A DNA stretch of 64,000 bases. It comes from Aricia agestis (Eukaryota > Arthropoda > Insecta > Lepidoptera > Lycaenidae). Position 1 is the first letter of the stretch, and each line of letters begins with the position of its first letter. Positions 55,014 through 64,000 of this stretch are shown here, one piece after another. The translations under genes were made by a program, and so were the position numbers. Location of the stretch: NCBI RefSeq assembly GCF_905147365.1, contig NC_056407.1, positions 16,103,980-16,167,979 of the forward strand, read 5' to 3'. The notes under the pieces are model-generated. The model was not told the DNA's origin and ran no database searches. It saw only the letters and a program-made list of their open reading frames with translations.

Positions 55014-56329
55014 GTGTAATTGATGTATTTTTATTTATAAAAGAGTATAAAATTAGTTTTTCTTGAGATGATTCAGTTACAAACTTCCACAACATAGTAA
55101 TAGTTTCTATGGCAACGTTTAATGTAATCTTGCAATAGGTACGTCGTCTCGAAGTTTTATGGCCCTTTAAAAGGTGAAAAGGTAATTCTTGCTGTTCATA
55201 ATATTTTGTATTAAAAATAAATTATTTGAGTTGCATTTTTTCAATTTTCATCACTTCATGGTGTAAATTCCATTTTAGTGTCAGTATCACAGATTACTAG
55301 TATATATTGGTCAGTATCAAGTCAGTATGGTAATCAGGAACCACAGATTACAGAATAAAATCAGAACGATTTGACAAGATGTAATTGGCTATCAAGACGT
55401 CAGATTGCACTGCTAGGACAGACTCAATCGTAGATCCCTACATGTGCTGCCCTCTGTGAAAGTAAGATGAAACTTTTTGTAAACAAGCACGCGTCAAAAA
55501 CAGCTGTGCGCAAACCAATAGAAATTGAGAAAACAAAATATGTCAATAAAGCTTCGTGTCGTGGACTCGTGGCTGTTGACAGCGAATTGCTTTGTTTCCC
55601 ATATGATTCCATTTGGACAATATCATTAGTTACCTTTCATAAACATACATACCGTAAATGTAAAACAGTAAAAAAATGTTAAATTAACAAAATTTTTACC
55701 ATTATATTGAGGCAAAGTTGCTAAAAAAGCAAAAAAATAAAGTGTGTAAGAAAGAGACGAAAGACACTAGAAAGAAGAGGGCGAAAAGTTTATGCCGAGG
55801 AGAATCGATCCACCAATGAGAGGGCTCCCTGCCCAGCTGACATTTTTTAGTTCTTGACTGCAGCGAGCGCTCAGCGAACGCTCGTTTTGTGGTGAAGCCC
55901 ACTGCCCAGTTGAAATAAGACACAAAGAAAGCGTTCAACGCTAAGGACATCTTGTTAACAGTGCAATAATGTATTTAAGGAGAAAAATACACGATTATCG
56001 AAGTGTTATATTATAGCGCAGGTGTGTTCGTGTGGAGTTGATGATATTGCTTGCTGTTTAGAAGGTAATCTTTTGTCTTATTTAAAGATGGACCGTGCCA
56101 TATGTTTAGATTTCATCGTATCGAGGGCACAATTCGGGAGATTAAACTTAGATCTCGAACAATCCCAAACGCTTTGCATGCCTCTCGCACGTCTTTCCTG
56201 TATTTTAGAAAGTTAAAATGACAAGTTCGCTGCTCAAGTTGATGGTATAATGCGACTATTTTAAAATGTTACTGATCGAATTGGAAGTGTTTCCTATTCG
56301 GAGTTATTTCAACGCGTATCTTCATAGTA
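55014..56329. other. upstream flank of TEX9-like gene, no gene recognised
   Basis: AT-rich with a few short open frames (for example + 55467-55682 and - 55950-55702) that match no family I know and lack codon bias. 55540-55640 and 55800-55900 are non-repetitive. It probably holds the TEX9 promoter but no clear TATA/initiator pair stands out. Confidence 0.4.
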
Positions 56330-56530
56330 TGTGATTGAATTATTCTCGTATAAAGTACTAGAAATATTTAACCGTTTTGAACATTGAGGCGAGTTCTGTG
56401 AGGACCGTCGATCTCGTATAAGTACGAGTAGGAGCACATCAGCTGATCACGGGTTACCTCTCGCCGTAGAAACTGCACAGGTTTTGGTCCGCGGTATTAT
56501 AACGGGTCGGACAGGTATCGAGGTGCAGGC
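56330..56530 (+). other. possible non-coding 5' exon of a gene lying beyond the window
   Basis: A moderately GC-rich, non-repetitive stretch ends in GGGTCGGACAG followed by GTATCG, a usable donor. It has no long ORF. The next 7 kb contains no recognised exon, so this is a weak candidate. Confidence 0.2.
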
Positions 56531-59296
56531 CAGCTGTTTTTTATTTTTCATTGTGATTTTACGCGACTTTAATTCGTAACGTTAAGTATCTGGGATGAAA
56601 ATCGATCGTCAATTTTTTTGTTGTACTTTTCTAGGCAATTATAGGGATGTGCAAGTTAGATATCGATATAATATTATTTGATGCATGATATTTTTTTTCT
56701 ATAGTCGTGAGTCGTGAGTCGTGACCTTGTTGCATCGTTGTACCACGTGTAACTTACGTATTAGATAAACAATAGTATAATATTATGGAAACTCTAAGGC
56801 CAGAACCTGCAAATTGCAATAAGCTATGGGCGCGTGTATTTTACAAATTTCTTATTTTAAATATTTTTAGAATGGATATGTTTTGAAATTTTAATTATTT
56901 TAGGTGCAATTTGTCCAGAACTTTACTGGATTGCTTGCATTGCTCGATTGTAGTGGTGAATGGTTCGAAATATAGATTGATGTATTTTATACCCTAGGAT
57001 CTATAAAAATATATAAAAATATAATTAATAGGAAATAATATTTTAAAAAAATTATATTTATGTAGTTAAATGGAGGCACGCGTCGCGGCGTTTCACAATT
57101 TACAAATTACAACACACAAAATGGCCAATCAAATGGGCAATGAGTAATGAGTTAATGACCAATATTCAATAATTTTTCTCTCTCTATGTCTGTATATCCT
57201 TCCTACACTCTAGATGGCGAATCCACAGCTCACTCATTACAAGTTGATAATTGTGGCTAATTGCCACGCCTAGTTTAGCTTCGATTTCAGACTAAAAATT
57301 AAAATAATTTGAACTGTTGCAGCAACATAATATTAAGAGGATACACCAGGGGCTAGAGAAATGAAAAAAAGTACGTGTAATATCTATAGCTGTCTCCCTT
57401 ACCTCAAGCCTATACCACAGAATGCGATAGAAACAACTGCAGAAAATCCAGAAAATCAATGATTCGTTGTCCCCTGATTCCGTCTCCAAAACTTAACCGA
57501 TTTAAGTACTTTTTTCATTAAAGATTAAAAAAAGGCTTGAGCTGTGTTCCTATGTTTTGCTTTTTTTTTGTATAATCTAGCCAAATCTGTTTTCTGGATG
57601 TTTGAACACAGCGGAAAATATGGCCATTTTTTTGGGTTTTTGAACGTTCATATCTTATTTAATAATTAAATTATGAAAAAAAGAAAACATAGGGACATTG
57701 TATTAGTGGCTGTAGATATTCAGGAAAAAAATTATAACTCTACTAGCATTATCCAGGGAGGAAACAGGGGACAACGTTTGTATGGAAAAAAGGGCGGTGT
57801 GGACTCCTCTTAAGTCTTAAGATTATAATATTATACAGTAGGTATAAAGTTAACAACTTCCGATTAGGAGGGTGACGTGGAACAAAGCTAACTGTAAATG
57901 CTGCTTTGGTACGCATAATATTATGATGAATTTAGACATGACACCTAAATTCTAATAAAAGAGAACGTAGGAATAGTTTTTTTCGTGAGAGCTCCTATAA
58001 AAGTGTTTTTATTTTTTATTTTATTAAAGATTTCATAAATACTGGCGACATGCTAAAAAAGAAAACATGAAGATTGAAATGTATAAAAACCCCATGTTAC
58101 TAAAATCTAGTGTTTAGTTACTAATACATCAATAGCCACTTAATTGAAAATTAATTTATTTGACCAAATTTCTATTTTACATTATTCACGATAAACATAT
58201 AAGTACATGCAAAGTTTGTTAATGTCATGTCATTTTAAAAGCAAGGAAAACTTAATGCCAGTTTTTATTGTGCAATAAAATAGTTAATTAATGGCATCAA
58301 AGTAGTTACTAGTTTGTTATATGCAAATGGCAACAGCGGGATGTCAGTCAGAATGACACGCAATGATAGAAATCCAGTGTTGCCATAACAATTGCAGGTA
58401 TTGAACCGGCGACAAGCAGTAGCAATTTATTTATTAAGATCATAAATAATTTTATTATGAAAACATATTAATATGATCCGCATCACGATGATAATTCGAT
58501 TGTGAAAAAAGTGAAACGATGATGAAAACTGAACTTAAAAAATATCCACAGCCGAACATATTATAACCTCCTCCTTTTTGGAAGTCAGTCGGTTAAAAAG
58601 AAAAGGACGATTGTTCCTCCTTTTTTGGAAATTCTCAGTAGTTATGATCAAAATTCACAATGCAGTTAAGTACCTACTGCTTTAAAGTAGTTATAATCAT
58701 CATATTGATTTTGGTTGTCATGAAGCGAATAGGTTTTTACTTCCATGAAAATATGATCACGCAAACGTTGCAAATCACGTAATCGATATGAGGCAGCGCG
58801 GACACGGCGCTCGGTGACGGAGTAGCTTACTAGCTGCTGGCGACTAGCGTACGGCTCTATATCACATCGAGCTCTATGTGTTCGAGTCACCTTGTGCGGT
58901 GTGCCGTGTGACGTGTCACAGTTATACACGTGCGGTCACATCATCAGTATCGCGATGTCGAACACAAGGCTTGTTTAAATGTTAACTACGTTAATAAAAT
59001 ACAATAAAAATATCTTCCCCCTTGTTGTCAATACTATCCATTTTAAACAACGTTAAAGATTTTTTCTAAGTAAAAAGTAATTAACAAATGTCACATATTT
59101 GAACTATGACGACACAAAGTGAGGTCATTATTCAACCCTTATTGTCAGATTTATCAAGTATTCCTTTTACAAGCAAACAATGCCCAACGAACGCAAGTTC
59201 TGCATGAATACAATAAAAACTTTGAAAGACTACTTAGCATCAATAAAATCTATATTTCAAACTATTCACTGTATTTTTAGCCCCCAGCCCCTGAAT
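56531..59296. other. AT-rich region without recognised genes
   Basis: Contains GTCGTGA repeated three times near 56705. AGAGGATACACCAGGGGC near 57338 is shared with 13775. A fragment of the AACCGACTTC family lies at 58540-58600 (inverted). The minus-strand frame 58929-58666 (87 codons) is not recognised. Confidence 0.35.
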
Positions 59297-60090
59297 ATTA
59301 CCATCGTATGTAGGATCTATAAGTATACTAGCATGAATTTTTTTTGAATTTTCAATCACTGTGTTGTGGGAGAAAACGGACTTTGAATTTTAAGGGTAAG
59401 TTTTAGGGGTGAGTCCGCAAGTTGAAAATATTACCATCGTATGTAGGATCTACAAGTATACTAGCATGATTTTTTTCAGAATTTTCAATCACTGTGGTGT
59501 GGGAGAAAATCGACTTTGAATTTTAAGGGTAAGTTTTAGGGGTGAGTCCGCAAGTTGAAAATATTACCATCGTATGTAGGATCTATAAGTATACTAGCAT
59601 GAATGTTTTTAGGATTTTCAATCACTTTGGTGTGGGAGAAAATCGACTTAGAATTTTAAGGGTAAGTTTTAGGGGTGAGTCCGCAAGTTGAAAATATTAC
59701 CATCGTATGTAGGATCTATAAGTATACTAGCATGAATTTTTTTAGAATTTTCAATCTCTGTGGTGTGGGAGAAAATCGACTTTGAATTTTAAGGGTAAGT
59801 TTTAGGGATGAGTCCGCAAGTTTAAAATATTACCATCGTGTGTAGGATCTTAAAATATACTAGCATTAATTTTTTTAGAATTTTCAATCACTGTGGTGTG
59901 GGAGAAAATCGACTTTGAATTTTAAGGGTAATTTTTAGGGGTGAGTCCGCAAGTGGAAAATATTACCATCGTATGTAGGATCTATAGATATACTAGCATG
60001 ATTTTTTTTAGAATTTTCAATCACTGTGGGGTGGAAGAAAGTCGACTTGGAATTATAAGGGTGGGTTTTAGGGGTGACTATTTTTTGAGT
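59297..60090 (+). repeat. tandem array, six units of exactly 133 bp
   Basis: ATTACCATCGT starts units at 59297, 59430, 59563, 59696, 59829 and 59962, a constant 133-bp step. Each unit holds GTAGGATCTATAAGTATACT, TTTTCAATCACTGTGGTGTG and TTTTAGGGGTGAGTCCGCAA. Units differ by substitutions and compensating small changes. The last unit decays after GGTGACTATTTTT. Confidence 0.95.
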
Positions 60091-60727
60091 TAGAAATAAC
60101 ATTTGCACCCTCTAAAAGTGTCCCCTTATCTCACTATGATACATATTATATTTTGATACTCAAGATAATTTGTTTATGTTTTGTAGCTAATTCGTTCACT
60201 TGAACGTTCGGAACTTCAGGCACGGCACATCATTGTCCTACAAATAGAACAATCCATATTTTTCAAAGTATGAAATCCTTTCTATCTCTGTTAGCTACCA
60301 CTTTCGAGATTTTTCGCAAATAAAAATGTTGTTCGTCTTATCAAAATGAAGCTACTCACAAAAAATTAGCTTGATAGAAAAAAAAATTGTTCCAGGGCTC
60401 CCGTACTAAAAGTCTCAATCGAAGTTTAAAATAATAGGGAGTGGATTTCTAGACGTTCCGTTTTAGAAATTCGCGTGATCGAACTTTAGCGGATATAATC
60501 TACTTATTAAAGTACTTGGTATATTAATGAGTTTGTGTCGAAAGTCGAAACGTAACGTTCAATAAAGAATATGTTCAGTAAAAAGGCAATCTGTATCAAC
60601 ACTTCCAGTTTTACAATAATAAAGAATATGAAAGCCAACAATATAATTATGAATTAATTAATATTAAAGCTATTCTTAAAGTTATAAACATTTAATATAC
60701 CTGCTTATAAATAATTTTTATCTAGAA

Positions 60728-61234
60728 CTAGCTGTCCCGGTGAACTTCGTGTCACAGGTCACTTTAAAACCTTCCCTGGACTTCTACGAATATTTTAAGA
60801 CTAAAATCAGCCCAATCCGTTCAACCGTTTTCGAGTTTTAGCGCGACTAACACATTTGAAAATCCATTTTTATATATAAGATTATGAAATCTGTCAGATA
60901 AATAAGATTATTTTTCCGACCCAAATATCGACCAATAGAATTGCACCATTCGACGTCACGTGGTACAACCTACATGGTATTATACTAATAATTTTTTGAA
61001 AATTTTCTCTGGTAGTTGCTATATATAAAAAACAAATTCTAATTCTATTGGCCGACATTTGGGACGGAAAAATAATCCCCCGAATACCACACGAGCTTCA
61101 AAATTATCTGGCATTTCCCTCAAGGTTCCCTGCAAACAAATAAAGTCGTCAAGTTTTTCAGGAAAAAACTCCTTCATTTGTTTGCAACGAACCTATCGGG
61201 AAATACCCGATAATTTTGAAGCTCTTGTGGTATT
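60728..61234. mobile_element. repeat fragment and two adjacent MITEs
   Basis: 60728-60880 carries CTAGCTGTCCCGGTGAACTT, a Helitron-like end. 60905-61077 is a MITE with TTATTTTTCCG.CCCAAAT and its complement. 61084-61234 is another with ATACCACACGAGCTTCAAAA and TTTTGAAGCTCTTGTGGTAT. 60091-60727 before them is AT-rich with nothing recognised. Confidence 0.65.
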
Positions 61235-61384
61235 ATAAGTGATAATAACTCATTACCATTAGCAAAATGAAATGTTGTCAACATATTTTGCTCATTAAAA
61301 ATATCAGTCTATCTGAATTAACCTATATTTAAATATCGATAAAAATAGTGTACGGTATACAATGGCAGCACCAAAGGTCAACGA

Positions 61385-61725
61385 TTTTTTTTTTTTTTAT
61401 GAAAGAAGGGGACAAACGAACAAACGGGTCACCTGATGGAAAGCAACTTCCGTCGCCCATGGACACTCGCAGCATCAGAAGAGCTGCAGGTGCGTTGCCA
61501 GCCTTTTAAGAGGGAATAGGGTAATAGGGGAGGGTAGGGATGGGAAGGGAAAGGAATAGGGGAGGATAGGAAAGGGAATTGGGCCTCCGGTAAACTCACT
61601 CACTCAGCGAAACACAGCACAAGCGCTGTTTCACGCCGGTTTTCTGTGAGAACGTGGTATTTCTCCGGTCGAGCCGGCCCATTCGTGCCGAAGCATGGCT
61701 CTCCCACGTATACGATCAAAGACTA
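61385..61725 (-). mobile_element. poly-A-tailed retroposon (SINE or LINE 3' tail)
   Basis: On the minus strand it starts CGTGGGAGAGCCATGCTTCG, has CGGAGAAATACCACGTTCTC, a CCCTATTCC-rich simple stretch and GCACCTGCAGCTCTTC, and ends in a poly-A (T-run at 61387). A fragment is at 47288. The family is widespread in Lepidoptera; I do not assign a name. Confidence 0.7.
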
Positions 61726-61929
61726 TCGATAAGACTTAATTAATTTAATCTGTTTAATCGATAAAAGCGCATCACTCGCCATTGTTGACTTGCCTACTTA
61801 ACATGGTTGCCTTTTAGGGATAGCTAGCGGGAGTTTAACCTGAAACTTTTGAACTGGTTATGTTCGGTTGTAAAATGACTTGTTTGTTGGAGCAGACATA
61901 ATTAAATAGCAGTTTGCTTCTGACTAAGT

Positions 61930-62200
61930 TATAATGTTATATATAAAATTCTCGTTTATATATAAAATTCTCGTGTCACAAATCACAATGTTAGGCCGCG
62001 TACTCCTCCGAAACGGATTAATACTGATTTTAACCAAACTTTATACTGCATATTCAGTGGGTCTGAGAATCGGCTACTGTGTACTTTTTATAATAATAAG
62101 TGCATTTGTTGAATAAATAATAGTAAATTATTACAACACGAGACTGACGGCGACCATTGTTTGTGCGACGGGATAGCGTTGGACGTTGCCATGGTGACAT
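61930..62200 (+). repeat. dispersed repeat with TATATAAAATTCTCGTGTCACA head
   Basis: It shares the head, GTACTCCTCCGAAACGG and CAGTGGGTCTGAGAATCGGC with the inverted copy at 15050..15260, and a TGCGACGGGATAGCG block at the far side. The head is duplicated in tandem at 61938 and 61955. Confidence 0.65.
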
Positions 62201-62239
62201 ACTTATTTAGTCACTTCAATAAAATAATACGGGCGAAAT

Positions 62240-62680
62240 CCTACTAATATTATAAAGGCGAAAGTTTGTTTGGATGTATGGATGTATGGATGTGTGGATG
62301 TGTGGATGTATGGATGTGTGGATGTATGGATGTTTGTTACTCTTTTACGCAAAAACTACTGAACGGATTTTGATGAAACTTTACAATAATATAGCTTATA
62401 CATCAGAATAACACATAGGCTACAATTTTAACCGACTTTCAAAATGGGAGAGGTGTTATGTTCGTTTTCTTATATTGAACGATTACTCCGCCGTTTGTTA
62501 ACCGATTTTTTTTTGGTATATATTTTTTCTTTTGGTATATAGGGTATCATCCCAATTTGGTATTATATTCACAAAAGTGGTGATCTGATGAAGGATCCAT
62601 AAGTAATCGAGGCAACTCCTCAAAACTTATAGGGAAACATGTGGTGACTTCGGTTCCGTGAGAAGTATTCTAAGCATATG
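62240..62680 (+). repeat. GGATGTRT minisatellite followed by AACCGACTT-family repeat
   Basis: 62274-62333 is an array of GGATGTATGGATGTGT units inside a repeat that starts CCTACTAATATTATAAAGGC. 62430-62680 carries AACCGACTTTCAAAATGGGA and GATTACTCCGCCGTTTGTTA, as at 8768. Confidence 0.65.
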
Positions 62681-64000
62681 CTACCAACAAGTAAGATTTT
62701 GCACCGAGATGTACCTGGTATACCGTGGTTCGGAAGGTGCTGAGAAAACTCCTGATTCTTTATAGATACGAGTTTGGGAGTTTCGGCGTTGTTTTTACCC
62801 ATTTAGACCCAAATGAAACTGAGCCATGGAAAATATGAAATTTCTTTATTAATTTATAGAAACCAATAATATTATTAGGAAAACACAAAAAAACTTATAT
62901 TTTTTTAAATTCTTATATTAAAAAAATGCCGTCCTCAAATGGGGCCAATGGGATCATACGGTGTGAAAATTTTCGATACATATTTTATGAATGTACCGTG
63001 TTTTCACACATTTGTCAAATTGCCTTTGACCTTTTTCATGACGTAATGCTAGCTCACCAGAACAACGCGATTGTTGGAACAGTTTTTCGGGAAAATGACC
63101 CTTCATGCTGCAGGTTTGGCAGTACATATATGTATTGCTGGTTGCAGGATTCTACCGCTTGTATGTCTCAAGTAATGACGACCAAATGCCACCGAAATTG
63201 GAGCTAATTTAATTCTTGTTTTTATTACTTTGACGATGCAGCCGCCATGCGTTTGCCACTGCTACATCCAGCATGTGCGTAAACAGTATCTACCAGTTAC
63301 CACCAACTTTTGTTTCGTATAACAGTGCGAGAAAATCGATTGAACAGTTGACTTGAACCCACGCATATTCTTGTTATAGCTTTGATAAAAATGTAGAAAG
63401 CTAACGTCCACATTCTTTCAACAGTAATACATCTGTTTACTTTTCCCAGAAGAAAAACGCTTTAATGGCTTCCCCCGATCACATAGATATTATAATCCAG
63501 CCGATGTAAAACAAATTCTAATTCAGTTGGTCGAAACGGTAGTCAAACTCGTCGTTTTTTTTTTCATATCCTTGACGGATACGAGAGGACCCTTTTATGT
63601 ACTGCCTTGGCCAACAGTATCAGTTGCACAATAGCCAGCTACCCCTTGGAGTAGCGAAAAACTGATAAAGAGACACATGGTTGCGAAGGAAATATCTTTC
63701 CACTGTCATCTTCAATCATAGCAACTGCCTAAAGTCCATAATATTTATCATAGCTATTGAATACCCTTCAGTTCATTGATTTTTCAGTTCATTCAGTTGA
63801 TTGAGTTCATTGGCCCCAAATAGGGACACTTGTATAAAACTACTCCTAATCTTATAAAGACTAAAGCTTTTCACACTTATATGTATATTTTTTATAGGTT
63901 ATAGTGTAAGGAGCTCTTTTAGGTAAAAAAATATGAATACCTAAAAGAAAAACTTAAAAATAAAAAATACTAACTTGGCGTCATTTCGGATGTTAGAAAG
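62681..64000. other. right edge of window, no gene recognised
   Basis: An open frame of 93 codons (+ 62926-63207) has unusual Cys content but no similarity I recognise and no splice-supported neighbours. The rest is single-copy-looking AT-rich sequence. 63770-63815 has short GTTCATTCAGTTGATTGA repeats. Confidence 0.3.

Noticed and set aside
58666..58929. 87-codon minus-strand frame with moderate GC
   Set aside because: No recognised similarity, no supporting splice partners, and compatible with chance; mentioned only within a gap entry.
59297..60090. CRISPR-like regular array
   Set aside because: Units are contiguous 133-bp tandem repeats without unique spacers, in an insect genome.
62926..63207. 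93-codon + frame rich in Cys, considered as transposase or effector
   Set aside because: No known motif and no terminal repeats around it; insufficient support.

Overview
This window looks like nuclear DNA of a moth or butterfly. The evidence is spliced genes with GC-rich exons in AT-rich introns, a very dense load of Lep1-type non-autonomous Helitrons with CTAG ends, tRNA-derived SINEs, and an MBF2-family secreted-protein gene, a family best known from Lepidoptera. I cannot name the species. There is no sign of bacterial or organellar sequence.

Five protein-coding genes could be assembled exon by exon from homology I recognise plus consistent splice phases. (1) YME1L, + strand, 354..6447, lacks its 5' part and encodes the AAA/peptidase half of the mitochondrial i-AAA protease. 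(2) YEATS2, - strand, 23180..15357, is a complete ten-exon, 898-residue chromatin reader. (3) BTBD10/KCTD20-like, + strand, 27217..39913, has four exons and 378 residues. (4) An MBF2-family gene, - strand, 48110..43043, has two exons and 115 residues. (5) A TEX9-like coiled-coil gene, - strand, 55013..50594, has six exons and 352 residues. In every model the exon lengths sum to a whole number of codons. The genes are functionally unrelated (mitochondrial proteolysis, ATAC-type chromatin reading, signalling adaptor, secreted protein, ciliary/testis-type coiled coil), so I infer no operon-like cooperation.

Nearly everything else is transposon-derived. Layout: 6.5-15.3 kb between YME1L and YEATS2 holds MITEs, Helitrons and duplicated repeats; 23.2-27.2 kb separates divergent YEATS2 and BTBD10; the 8-kb first intron of BTBD10 holds LINE, SINE and nested Helitron/MITE insertions; 39.9-43 kb holds BTBD10 3' UTR, a hAT-like element and a SINE; the 4.7-kb MBF2 intron holds a Helitron, two hAT-like elements and a long foldback; 55-64 kb has no recognised gene but carries a 133-bp tandem array and further repeats.

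The most notable observations are MITEs that abut splice sites of housekeeping genes: 12 bp from a YME1L acceptor, 10 bp into a YME1L donor with an 8-bp target duplication, and about 17 bp from a TEX9 acceptor. Others are a 50-bp perfect hairpin inside YEATS2 coding sequence, a probable C-terminal histone fold in YEATS2 whose last helix lies on a small isolated exon, a 166-bp perfect palindrome with a TA core, and several palindromes at breakpoints of Helitron copies. I found no convincing new defence, biosynthetic or mobile coding system.
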